From the NCBI GenBank assembly GCA_965261315.1, contig CBDHDM010000093.1, positions 124,001-188,000 of the forward strand: DNA of 64,000 bases. The letters are read 5' to 3'. This DNA is from Endozoicomonas sp965261315 (GTDB taxonomy: Bacteria > Pseudomonadota > Gammaproteobacteria > Pseudomonadales > Endozoicomonadaceae). The notes under the pieces are model-generated. The model worked only from the letters and a program-made list of their open reading frames with translations. It searched no databases and was not told where the DNA came from. Numbering within the stretch: position 1 is the stretch's first letter; the number at the start of each line of letters is the position of its first letter. Both the position numbers and the translations under genes were made by a program. This document shows positions 17,648-26,637 of this stretch, piece by piece.

Positions 17648-17918
17648 TTCCGCTGTTTAAATCTGCAACCGTTTTCTCCATTACCCCAAGAGCGTGGACG
17701 AAACATTCATATATCTGGGTGGGATTTTTGGTTTTGAGGCCATTACCTGGAGGGATAAGTGAGATGACTTCTTCTCCGGGGAATTTAATGGTAACAGCAA
17801 AGTCCTCTGGAGTACCATCGGGAAGCTTAAGTTGTTTTAATGACTCAATAAGCTCGTCTGAACTCCTCAACCAATCTACACCGGCAATAGGAAAGTTTCG
17901 CTTTGGCATTATTGGCAC
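17616..17918 (-). CDS. Unrecognised protein (second of three overlapping frames)
   Basis: 100 codons from a GTG at 17918 (an ATG follows at 17909). The sequence looks globular (VDWLRSSDELIESLKQLKLP, then EDFAVTIKFPGEEVISLIPP and TQIYECFVHALGVMEKTVAD). It overlaps the upstream frame by 74 bases and the downstream frame by 32 bases, each time shifted by +1. A stop codon directly precedes the GTG. Either these are coupled genes or fragments of one gene of about 345 codons with two indels. No family recognised. Confidence 0.45.
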   Translation of the reverse strand: MPIMPKRNFPIAGVDWLRSSDELIESLKQLKLPDGTPEDFAVTIKFPGEEVISLIPPGNGLKTKNPTQIYECFVHALGVMEKTVADLNSGNDNALAQAEA

Positions 17919-18351
17919 ACTTCATAAATGGCTTCAGGGCTTCTCGGGCCTTATGCGCAAGGCTATTTTGACCATAGTTTGTATATTCCTTCTTGGTTTT
18001 GTTCAGTTGTTCATCACCCCGTTTAAGCAGATCCTGATCACTCAAATTATTAAAATTTTCATCTGCTTTCTTGGCGTCATCAGTCTCAGGCGTTTGAGGA
18101 ACTTCAGGGGATCCTTTGGTGATTACGGTCGGGTTAACACTCTTCACATTATCAGGGATACCCGATGGTTGAGCCGTGTGTGCAGGTGCTGGTGCATGGT
18201 GTGGGGTATTGGGTTGAGCAAAATATTGTTTGGGTGGTGGTGCTAACCTGGCACCATACCCATTAAACGCGGGGACTGTCGCGGGAGGTGGTGTCGGCAC
18301 ATCAGCTGGAACGCCATGAGGTGGAATGGATTGCGAAATCGGGTCAGCCAT
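17845..18351 (-). CDS. Unrecognised Pro-rich protein (first of three overlapping frames)
   Basis: 168 codons. The N-terminal 70 residues are Pro/Ala-rich and probably disordered (MADPISQSIPPHGVPADVPT, then PNTPHHAPAPAHTAQPSG). Residues 90-145 are charged and helical (DDAKKADENFNNLSDQDLLK, then QNSLAHKAREALKPFMKCAN). The end, LSYCRCRLVEEFRRAY, lies entirely within the next frame and looks like out-of-frame translation, supporting a frameshift near 17900. There is no signal peptide. A disordered Pro/Ser N-terminus is compatible with a secreted effector, but there is no direct evidence. Confidence 0.5.
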   Translation of the reverse strand: MADPISQSIPPHGVPADVPTPPPATVPAFNGYGARLAPPPKQYFAQPNTPHHAPAPAHTAQPSGIPDNVKSVNPTVITKGSPEVPQTPETDDAKKADENFNNLSDQDLLKRGDEQLNKTKKEYTNYGQNSLAHKAREALKPFMKCANNAKAKLSYCRCRLVEEFRRAY

Positions 18352-18473
18352 TTGAATTACTTCCGTTATGTATTAGATGATTACTGTCATGTCACTTTCG
18401 ACAGAAAAAGCCTGATTAAGTTCCAATCAGGCGTTGATGGGGTGAAGTAAAACTCTAATTCAGCAGATGATGA

Positions 18474-19904
18474 TTACAGGCGGCGAACCCTGAACTTTCT
18501 GCCTTTAATCCGGCCCTGTTCGAGCCTGTTCAGCGCAAATCGGGCACTTTCCTGTTTAACAGCCACATAGGCTACAAAGTCAAAGATATTGATTTTTCCG
18601 ACCTGGTCTCCGGGAATTCCGGCATCGCCGGTCAAGGCGCCCAGAATATCGCCAGGGCGTACTTTGTGCTTGCGGCCACCATCAATTGCCAGTGTTACCA
18701 TGGGGGCGGGTTCTGGCTGACGGTTCTCGATAAGTACTTTCGGATCCCCAAACACCAGGGGGGCCTTGAGGTAGTCACTGATATGGTCCAGTTTGTACTG
18801 CTCTCGCTGGGTATGCAGGCTGAGAGCCAGACCCTTTTTACCGGCCCCGTCCGGTTCGACCAACACGGTGAACGTGAACCTCAGGGTCCCGGCTCAGGTC
18901 GTAGTTGATCACTGCTGCAAGGTTATCGGATATCCAGGCCTCGGGGCTGCGACGTCAGTGGCGATCAACAGGGTTGAGCTCTGATTGGCAAAGCGAACCA
19001 GCATCTGGTCCCGTTCTTTCTGTTCCATATCACCATGGAGTACAACGGGCTTGTAGCCTGCGTCATAAAGCTCAGAACCTACCTTCTTACACTCCTGCCT
19101 GGTGTTACAGAAAATGACGCTGGACTCTGGCTCGTAGTGTTTCAGGAGCTTGATCAGCATGGCCGGTTTATCCGCGTTCTCTGCATGGTAAAAGCGCTGC
19201 TCAATGTGCTCGTGGCTGTGAGTGCTATCGACCGTGATCTCTAAGGGCTGGTGCTGAAAGCGCTGACTCAGGGTCTTGATACCCTCTGGGTACGTCGCTG
19301 AAAACAGGAGTGTCTGTCTCCGCTCTTGTGGAAAGAGTGGGAGGTGACTGATGATATTTTCAATCGCATCAATAAAGCCCATATCCAGCATGCGGTCGGC
19401 CTCATCAAGAACCAGTGTACTGGTTCGGGCGATCGATAGCGTCTTCTTACGCAGGTGATCCTGGATTCGCCCGGGAGTACCGACAACCACGTGAGCACCA
19501 TGCTCCAGTGAGCCGATTTGTGGGCCAATGGGCTGGCCGCCGCAGAGTGTCACCACCTTGATGTTCTGCTGGTATCGAACCAGCCTGCGAATTTCCTGGG
19601 CAACCTGAGTGGCCAGTTCCCGGGTAGGGCACATCACCAGTGCCTGGCACCCGAAATCACTCTGTTTCAGCTTCAGGATAAGGCCAATGGCAAAAGCAGC
19701 CGTTTTACCGCTGCCGGTTTTCGCTTTGGCAATCACATCCCTGCCTTCCAGCAGCTCGGGCAGGCTTTGCTGCTGTATTGGTGTCATTTCCAGATATCCC
19801 AGGCTGTTCAGATTATTCAGCAGGGATTCAGGCAGAGAGAGGTCGCTGAATCGGGAAGGGGACGATGCTGCGGCTTTGGTGTGGGTAGGAATAGGTGCAG
19901 TCAA
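18474..19904 (-). pseudogene. dbpA: DbpA-type DEAD-box RNA helicase, multiply frameshifted
   Basis: The first 320 codons encode an intact helicase core: the Q motif, AKAKTGSGKTAA (Walker A), PTRELA, TPGRI, DEAD (VLDEADRMLDMG), SAT, and ATDVAA. Immediately after ATDVAA the frame breaks (about 18945). The expected RGLDI...DNLAAVINYDLSRDPEVH...HRVGRTG can be read only by switching frames twice, and a third switch at about 18845 is needed to enter AGKKGLALSL. The C-terminus carries the DbpA RNA-binding domain (KVRPGDILGALTGDAGIPGD, then VGKINIFDFVAYVAV). DbpA acts in 50S ribosome assembly at 23S helix 92. Three indels near motifs V and VI predict loss of function. Confidence 0.88.
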
Positions 19905-20102
19905 ATCAAGCTCTTGGCGTGTGCCATGGTACAGAATATGTAAAGAATTATAACAGAGTCTATTCTTAATGACGGCTAATCATTACAGCAATTCATTAGG
20001 AACCCTGTGGTTTGATGAGGACTCAAGGTTCAATCCCCGGTAAGAATTACCGATTTACTATTGAATTGCCAAGTCATTTTAATAAACGCAATGGAGTGAA
20101 TC

Positions 20103-21690
20103 ATGACTTCAGGTTCTCCTCGAACGACGTCAGAGCCTGCGCAACAGGAACATCAGCAGGAAAACAATCCATTGTTCTGGCTCACCGGCCTCGTGATCGG
20201 AATTGCGTTGCAATTATTCACGTTACTGGTTGAACCACCAGTGGGCATGAATGAAATGGCCTGGCGTTGCGCAGGGCTTGCCATGATGATGGCGGTCTTC
20301 TGGTCTGTTGAAATTCTCCCGGCAGCTATTACAGCACTTTTACCGCTGATTCTGTCGCCGATACTTGGGCTGGCCAGCCTCGACAAAGCCGCGGCTCCCT
20401 ATGCCCATCCCGTGATATTTCTGTTTATGGGGGGCTTTGTCCTTGGGTTGGCGATGGAGCGCTGGAATCTGCATAGCCGGATTGCGTTAAGAATTATGAT
20501 GGTGATGGGTACGGGAGAGAAACGCCTGGTTCTTGGCTTTATGATCGCTACTGCCTTGATCAGTATGTGGGTTTCCAACACCGCGACGACCATTATGATG
20601 TTGCCGATTGGTTTATCGGTCAGTTCGATGATTCGTCACCAGGGGAAGATGAGCCGTGGTTTTCCAATAGCGCTTTTACTATCCATTGCTTACGGAGCCT
20701 CCATTGGTGGTTTCGGTACGTTGATTGGAACGCCGCCGAATGCATTACTGGTGGCTTTTCTTCAGGAGCAATACGGCATTCAGATTGGTTTTGCCCACTG
20801 GTTGATCATTGGTCTGCCTGCTTCAATTATTATGCTGGCCATTACCGGAATCTGGTTAGGGTATTTTGGTTACCGGCTCAGTGGTGAAAGAAGAACCCTG
20901 TGGTTCGGGAGTCAATCAAAGAGCAGCAAAAGCAGAATGGCTCCATGAGTGGTCCTGAGAAAGTCGTGACTGCTATCTTTCTGCTGACAGCATTAGCCTG
21001 GATTGTCCGGCCATGGGTTAGCGATATGATTCCCTGGCTGGAGTTGTCTGACACAACGATTGCCCTCATCGCCACGGTTCTTCTGTTTATTTTGCCTGCC
21101 AGTTTTAAGAAGCTTGAGTTTCTGATGAGCTGGAAGGAAATGCGACGCCTGCCCTGGAACGTACTGCTGTTGTTTGGTGGTGGACTGAGTTTAGCGGCAA
21201 TGATCCGCAGAACGGGGCTGGCGGACTGGATAGCAGGTTCATTGAATATCCTGGGTGATATGCCTCCCTTGATGGCCATTTGCGCTGGTCGTCACCATTC
21301 TTATAATTCCTGACCGAGGTTACCAGTAATACGGCAACTACCGCAGCATTCCTTCCACCACTCGGAGCACTGGCAGTTTCACTGGGTATGGATCCTGCCA
21401 TTCTGGCCATTCCTGCAGCCATCGCTGCCAGTTGTGCCTTTATGCTGCCAGTAGCTACGCCTCCAAACGCAATTGTTTATGGCTCAGGTATGCTGCCGAT
21501 TTGGCATATGGTGAGAAGTGGTATGGTGTTGAATCTTGCAGGTATTGTGATTATTACGCTGTTAAGTCACTGGCTGGTGGGTTTTATTATTTTAATCAAT
21601 GATAAGCATGCTGTGTTGCAGTATCTGAAGGATCTGGAGAAACATGTAGATGGCAGATCAACCAATGGTCAGCAATTCCCGCTCAGTTGA
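20103..21690 (+). pseudogene. DASS-family sodium/dicarboxylate-sulfate symporter, multiply frameshifted
   Basis: Three consecutive frames together cover a whole divalent anion:Na+ symporter. The first (20103-20948) holds the N-terminal half with the Na+ site motif SNTATTIMMLP and GTPPNALLVAFL. The second (about 20898-21313) continues with MSWKEMRRLPWNVLLLFGGG. The third (to 21690) has the second SNTATTAAFLPP and MLPVATPPNAIVYG motif. Breaks fall at about 20898 (CCC run), 21284 (TTT run) and 21307. Symporter halves of this family are not known to work separately, so I call it broken. Substrates of intact relatives are C4-dicarboxylates, citrate or sulfate. Confidence 0.85.
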
Positions 21691-21805
21691 ATTGCATATT
21701 TTTTGAGCGAATCATACTAAAAATAGCTCCTGCCTTTACGAATACCAATATTATAACTTTGGCCTACAACTGGTATTTTCTCAAAGTAGCTGGATATTTC
21801 TAATA

Positions 21806-22300
21806 TCAGTCAGTTTCTTCTTTATAAATTTTGAGACCTCTGGCCTGATAGTTTTGCAGGGCATAGGGATGATCCAGTGTGCAAGTATGAACCCAGACAC
21901 GCTTTGCTCCCCAGTTCCAAGCTTCCTGAATGGCCGTACTTAACAGAGCACCACCCAGACCTTTGCCAATAAAAGGCTGTGCCAAGCCAAAGTAGGCAAT
22001 TTCAATATCACCTTCCACTTTTTTCAGTTCAAAGTAACCGGCTGGGCTGCCTTTGTAGTAACCGACCCAGAGGCGAAGATTGTCGTTCTCTGCATAGTCA
22101 CGCCATTGCTCATCAGACCAGACCAGCTTGTCAGTCCATTGCCACTGCTGGCCAATATAGCTGTAGAGAAAACGGTTGAACTGAAACTGCTTTACCTGGC
22201 ATTCCTGGATTATAAAATCCGGGCTGGTCACTGGTTTGTGGATCAATTCATCCTGAGTGGTCATTTCCAGAGACCAGGTGGTAACTGCTTCTTTTTCCAT
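21806..22300 (-). CDS. GNAT family N-acetyltransferase
   Basis: A 164-residue acetyl-CoA-dependent acetyltransferase. The core GNAT strand-helix is visible: IEIAYFGLAQPFIGKGLGGALLSTAIQEA, with the acetyl-CoA pyrophosphate loop (Q/R-x-x-G-x-G) as QPFIGKGLGG, then WVHTCTLDHPYALQNYQARG. The opening TTWSLEM matches a subgroup common in gammaproteobacteria, supporting the start at 22300 although its ribosome site is weak. The substrate is unknown. It converges with the broken DASS gene. Confidence 0.85.
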   Translation of the reverse strand: MEKEAVTTWSLEMTTQDELIHKPVTSPDFIIQECQVKQFQFNRFLYSYIGQQWQWTDKLVWSDEQWRDYAENDNLRLWVGYYKGSPAGYFELKKVEGDIEIAYFGLAQPFIGKGLGGALLSTAIQEAWNWGAKRVWVHTCTLDHPYALQNYQARGLKIYKEETD

Positions 22301-22379
22301 ATTACTGCTTTATTTCCAGGTTGTTGATATTGCATGGCGTCGCTGGAGAATAGTATCTCCTTACTACAAATGATTTTAT

Positions 22380-22802
22380 TCAATGAGACTGCTCCAGCCG
22401 CTTGGCATAGACAACGGCATTATAACCGACAGTCGCCACAATATTACCCGCAACAAAAAACAGAATAACCAACGCAGTATCAAGAATGGTGAAACTGGCC
22501 AGTAGTTGCGTTAAGCGACCAAACCCTTCTATAAAGAACAGGTAGATGCCAAATACATAGGGAATATAACTGGGAATGCCTGCTAATATTTTACGTGCTC
22601 CCTTATTCAGCCCTGTGAGCACGATAATGGAGGCTAATGATCCAACCAGTAAAAGTATCCAGCTGGTTCCAATACCCTTTATTGCCAGTTGTAAAATGGC
22701 AATGGTCAGCATGACAGCAAGTAGGATATCGGCTTTTAGAGCCAGAACAGTGAAGAGGTCTTTTTCGCTTTTACCGGCAATGATCTGTACTAACTGAAAC
22801 AT
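22380..22802 (-). CDS. Small four-helix membrane protein, unrecognised
   Basis: A 140-residue hydrophobic protein with four probable transmembrane helices (about residues 22-42, 45-63, 75-95 and 104-128) joined by short loops. The ATG at 22802 is chosen because a GGGGGG ribosome site sits just upstream; earlier in-frame starts exist. I do not recognise the family and the neighbours (rlmA upstream, GNAT downstream, same strand) give no functional hint. Confidence 0.65.
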   Translation of the reverse strand: MFQLVQIIAGKSEKDLFTVLALKADILLAVMLTIAILQLAIKGIGTSWILLLVGSLASIIVLTGLNKGARKILAGIPSYIPYVFGIYLFFIEGFGRLTQLLASFTILDTALVILFFVAGNIVATVGYNAVVYAKRLEQSH

Positions 22803-22936
22803 GATGAACCCCCCGTAAGGTTTCTGGCCAGAGGCGTGGGAGGCTATGGCCATGTCTCAGTTATACCATCAGTCAAGCTTGGTAAAATTGATGTAAGGCA
22901 GTACTTTTACCTATAGTGACTTATTGTCTTTTTGTA

Positions 22937-23761
22937 TCACGATTTTTTTATGACAGACAGGCGCATCTCCAGTTCACACTCCAGCTGGCCAAGTTGTTCC
23001 AGTTGCTGTTTCTGTGTGGCATTTACATGCCAGTAGTGAGGCGTCATGGTCAGCAGGTCCATAATAGCCTGAGTGTTTTCCAGCACCATCAAATGACGGA
23101 TGTTCTGGCTTTCCAGCAGGTGAAGGCTTTCGGGTAAATCCTGCAGACGTTTATCCTCCGGATAAGGGCGAACATCATCATAAATGGCATGGCGAAGTGC
23201 CAGCAGGTGGTTTTGCCCGGGTGTCAGGATAACGATATGTCCCCCGGGCTTCAGCACCCGGGAAAACTCGGGCCAGTCACTGCGGGAGAATATGCTGATA
23301 ATTACATCAAACTGTTCGTCCATCAAAGGAAGCTCACTGACACTGGTTACCAGCCATTCAATCGCTTTGTTTCGTTTGCTGGCGGCCAGGATTGCTGGTT
23401 TGGCGATATCAAATCCGCAGACTTCACTACCTTTCAGGCGTTTTTTTATTTCGGAGGTGTAATAACCTTCGCCGCAACCGGCATCAAGAATGCTTTGGTT
23501 TGTTTGGTCACTGAACGTGTTGATTTTATCGATTAATGCTTCGATGACGGACTGATAGTAACCATGGTTCAAAAATCGTGCCCTGGCATCGACCATCATC
23601 TGGTCATCACCGGGGTTTTTACTCCGTTTCTTATTGCTGGGTAACAGATTCAGGTAGCCCTGACGTGCCCGGTCAAACTGGTGATTGTTTTTGCACACAG
23701 CGCTTTTTTGTTCTGAGGACAGCGCTTCATAACAGATAGGGCAACGAAGTAGGATGGGCAT
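22937..23761 (-). CDS. rlmA: 23S rRNA (guanine-N1)-methyltransferase RlmA
   Basis: A 274-residue protein matching RlmA(I), which methylates N1 of G745 in 23S rRNA. The N-terminal zinc finger has Cys7, Cys10, Cys23 and His27 (CPIC, then CKNNHQFD), followed by ARQGYLNLLPSNKKRSKNPG, a family signature. The SAM site is SILDAGCGEGYYTSEI, with a further motif FDVIISIFSRSDWPEFSRVL. The C-terminus MTPHYWHVN matches the family. Length is normal and the frame intact. The start ATG at 23761 is preceded by a weak ribosome site. Confidence 0.93.
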   Translation of the reverse strand: MPILLRCPICYEALSSEQKSAVCKNNHQFDRARQGYLNLLPSNKKRSKNPGDDQMMVDARARFLNHGYYQSVIEALIDKINTFSDQTNQSILDAGCGEGYYTSEIKKRLKGSEVCGFDIAKPAILAASKRNKAIEWLVTSVSELPLMDEQFDVIISIFSRSDWPEFSRVLKPGGHIVILTPGQNHLLALRHAIYDDVRPYPEDKRLQDLPESLHLLESQNIRHLMVLENTQAIMDLLTMTPHYWHVNATQKQQLEQLGQLECELEMRLSVIKKS

Positions 23762-23833
23762 CAGGATGGACGGTATGGTTAAAAGCCAGAGAGTTTAATC
23801 GTCTCTGGCGGATATTCAACTACTGCAGCATTA

Positions 23834-24383
23834 TTAAGGTGCTGTTGGTGTATCCCAGGTCATTCCGTTCTCAATGACTATCGCCGGGTTTTCAAACTGT
23901 TCACAGAAAAGGCTTCCATCGGTTTGATGATAAAGCGATGAATCGGCTGTTACCTTCTTCGCCCAGTACGCCAAGAGCTCCGGGTTTTAAAGGATCAAAT
24001 TCGCTTCTGTCGGAAGCATTGGCCTGAAGAAACGTTGCGGACTTGCCAAATTCCGGTGCAATGATGACTGAGTCGTGGGTAACATCCCAGTGGATATTGG
24101 TCAGGCTATTGGCATTGGTTGAACCATCTTCGTTCAGCTGAAACAGACGGTGAATAACAGGGTTGAACTGACCATGCCCTGTTTCGATGACGTCATCAAT
24201 TTTTTGTATGACAGAATCGGCTGAAGGTATCCCGGAAGGATCACCCGTTTGAAAGGCTGATTGTAAAGCCTGCTCTACTGGATCAGGCTCGGGTGTATTT
24301 GAATCAGAGTCTGAACTACCGCTCTTACAAGCGGTCAAAGTGGTTATCAGCAATACGATAAAAAGCGTTTTTCTAACATCCAT
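23834..24383 (-). pseudogene. Lipoprotein with C-terminal frameshift, unrecognised
   Basis: The N-terminus MDVRKTLFIVLLITTLTAC is a lipoprotein signal with lipobox LTAC, then a Ser/Asp-rich linker. The continuous frame stops at 23901 after 160 residues. One base over, the sequence reads SLYHQTDGSLFCEQFENPAI, continues to WDTPTAP and stops at 23834-23836. So the original protein probably had about 182 residues and lost its frame at about 23940. The first 145 residues are still produced. The family is not recognised; an outer-membrane or periplasmic location is inferred from the lipobox. Confidence 0.6.
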
Positions 24384-24778
24384 AAAAAAGGCTTTTTTCC
24401 TTGAATGAAGTTTATAAACAAAATTCTTGCGATTTTAAGTAAACTCTATATTGATCACTAGCGATTTGCTGGTTTGTGAGCGAAGCCTGCGAGAAGAGTC
24501 ACACTATTCTCATTGTTGTATCAGGAGCAGATTGAGTCATTGGTTACCTGAGTTGCTGAAAATGAGCGACGGTAGCATCCTTGGCTTGATATTCGAGAAG
24601 GTCTGGCCGATATTTCTTTGAGCAGATGCAGGAGCCTGAAATTAGCTCCGGTTTTGGGCTTGGAATATTACTGAAAATTACAATAGCAGAATTTGTAAAC
24701 TACCTATTGGCTCAAGGGAATAGTCACTGTAGTCTGCGCCGCACTTTCTGATTAATTAAATAGAGCAGGACAATAAAT
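24384..24778. other. Intergenic region before ybiT
   Basis: About 395 bases between a divergent lipoprotein gene and ybiT. It presumably contains both promoters; I see no strong sigma-70 pair. A GGAGC/GCTCC dyad with a nine-base loop (near 24630-24650) is the only structure noted. No gene remnant is recognisable. Confidence 0.5.
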
Positions 24779-26368
24779 TTGATTTCTACAGCCAACATCA
24801 CCATGCAGTTCGGTGACAAGCCCCTGTTTGAGGACATATCCGTCAAGTTTGGCGAAGGTAACCGTTACGGACTCATTGGTGCCAACGGTTGTGGTAAGTC
24901 AACTTTTATGAAAATCCTTGGCGGTGAGCTTGAAGCTACGTCCGGGACTGTCAGCAAAGATCCTCATGAACGTATGGCTAAACTGAGTCAGGATCAGTTC
25001 GCCTATGAAAACTTTACGGTCATCGATACTGTTATCATGGGGCACGCTGAACTCTGGAAAGTAAAAGCCGAGCGCGATGCCATTTATGCCAAGGCTGACA
25101 TGACTGAAGAAGAAGGCATGCGGGTTGCAGACCTTGAAGTTCAGTTTGGCGAAATGGATGGTTACTCCGCGGAAGCGCGTGCAGGCGAACTGTTGCTGGG
25201 GTTGGATATTCCTATTGAGCAGCATTATGGCCTGATGAGCGCCGTAGCTCCCGGTTGGAAGCTGCGTGTGCTTCTTGCCCAGGTGCTGTTTGCAGACCCT
25301 GAAATTATGCTGTTGGACGAACCGACCAACAACCTGGATATCAACGCTATCCGCTGGCTGGAAGATATTCTGAAGCAGCGCGATTGCACCATGATCATCA
25401 TTTCCCACGACCGTCACTTCCTGAACAGTGTCTGTACTCATATGGCGGACCTGGATTATGGCAAGCTGCAGATAATGCCGGGCAATTATGATGAATACAT
25501 GACTGCAGCAACTCAGGCCCGTGAGCGTCTGCAGGCTGATAATGCCCGTAAGAAAGCCCAGATTGCCGAGCTTCAGTCCTTCGTCAGCCGTTTTTCTGCT
25601 AACGCATCCAAGGCGAGACAGGCAACTTCCAGAGCGAAGCAGATTGACAAAATTCAGTTGGTTGAGATTAAGCCTTCCAGCCGTCAGAACCCGTTTATCC
25701 GTTTTGAGCAGGAAAAGAAGCTGTTCCGAAATGCGCTGGTGGTTGAAAAGCTGAGCCAGGGCTATGAAGATGACCTGTTCAGCAAAGTGAATATGATGGT
25801 TGAGGTGGGTGAGCGTATTGCCATTATCGGTCAGAACGGTATTGGTAAAACCACCCTGCTGCATACGCTGGCTGGCAAAATGACTCCGCGTACCGGAACG
25901 CTTCAATGGTCAGAAAATGCCAATATTGGCTATTACGCTCAGAACCACAGTTCTGACTTTGATATGGACATGAACCTGTTCGACTGGATGAGCCAGTGGA
26001 TGAACCCAGGCGATGATGAACAGGCCATTCGCGGCGTATTAGGGCGGATGCTGTTCTCTCAGAGCGATCTGAAAAAGTCCGTTCGGGTCATTTCCGGTGG
26101 TGAGCAGGGTCGTATGCTGTTTGGCAAACTGATCCAGCAGCGACCCAATATCCTGTTGATGGATGAACCTACCAACCATATGGACATGGAATCCATTGAG
26201 TCTCTGAACCTGGCGCTGGAAAACTACCCGGGCACATTGATCTTTGTTTCCCATGACCGTCAGTTCGTTTCATCGCTGGCAACACGGATTATTGAAATCA
26301 AAGATTCCGGTGTAGTGGATTTCCATGGTACTTATGATGACTATCTGCGCAGCCAGGGTGTTGAGTAA
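24779..26368 (+). CDS. ybiT: ABC-F family ATPase YbiT
   Basis: A 529-residue soluble twin-ATPase of the ABC-F group, the same length as E. coli YbiT (530) and colinear with it. ABC1 has Walker A GANGCGKST, the unusual signature VAPGWKLRV characteristic of YbiT, and LLDEPTNNLD. The P-site linker follows (RQATSRAKQIDKIQLVEIKP). ABC2 has GQNGIGKTT, VISGGEQGRM and LMDEPTNHMD. ABC-F proteins act at the ribosomal E site to relieve translational stalling. The start is TTG at 24779, with AGGA nine bases upstream; the residues from it align with E. coli YbiT from residue 1. Intact and probably monocistronic. Confidence 0.94.
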   Translation: MISTANITMQFGDKPLFEDISVKFGEGNRYGLIGANGCGKSTFMKILGGELEATSGTVSKDPHERMAKLSQDQFAYENFTVIDTVIMGHAELWKVKAERDAIYAKADMTEEEGMRVADLEVQFGEMDGYSAEARAGELLLGLDIPIEQHYGLMSAVAPGWKLRVLLAQVLFADPEIMLLDEPTNNLDINAIRWLEDILKQRDCTMIIISHDRHFLNSVCTHMADLDYGKLQIMPGNYDEYMTAATQARERLQADNARKKAQIAELQSFVSRFSANASKARQATSRAKQIDKIQLVEIKPSSRQNPFIRFEQEKKLFRNALVVEKLSQGYEDDLFSKVNMMVEVGERIAIIGQNGIGKTTLLHTLAGKMTPRTGTLQWSENANIGYYAQNHSSDFDMDMNLFDWMSQWMNPGDDEQAIRGVLGRMLFSQSDLKKSVRVISGGEQGRMLFGKLIQQRPNILLMDEPTNHMDMESIESLNLALENYPGTLIFVSHDRQFVSSLATRIIEIKDSGVVDFHGTYDDYLRSQGVE

Positions 26369-26446
26369 ATCCAAATAATGCTTGTGGTATCGACAATGCG
26401 ATTTGCTCTGTTGGTACCATGAACTGCCTGAATGTAAATCCTTCCA

Positions 26447-26474
26447 CATCAGGTTCTGTTAACAGAACCTGATG
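26447..26474. terminator. 28-bp perfect palindrome after ybiT
   Basis: CATCAGGTTCTG and CAGAACCTGATG flank a TTAA loop, giving a 12-bp perfect stem 79 bases past the ybiT stop. There is no T-run on either side, so it may be a factor-assisted terminator, an mRNA-stabilising hairpin or a protein site instead of an intrinsic terminator. Confidence 0.5.
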
Positions 26475-26637
26475 GTAGCCTCATTTAAATAAGAAAATAC
26501 CGTATCGGATTGAGCTGATTTTATCATTTGAATGTCAGGGGTATTTCCTGACTATCGTTGTTTAAGTGCAAGTCAGCATAGGGCTCTTTCCCGTATCACG
26601 AGATACTCTTTGAATCGAACGTCAACAGGGCAGATTC

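Noticed and set aside
24899..25906. A 335-codon open frame antisense to ybiT
   Set aside because: It mirrors the third-codon-position bias of the highly conserved ybiT and has no recognisable protein features or ribosome site.
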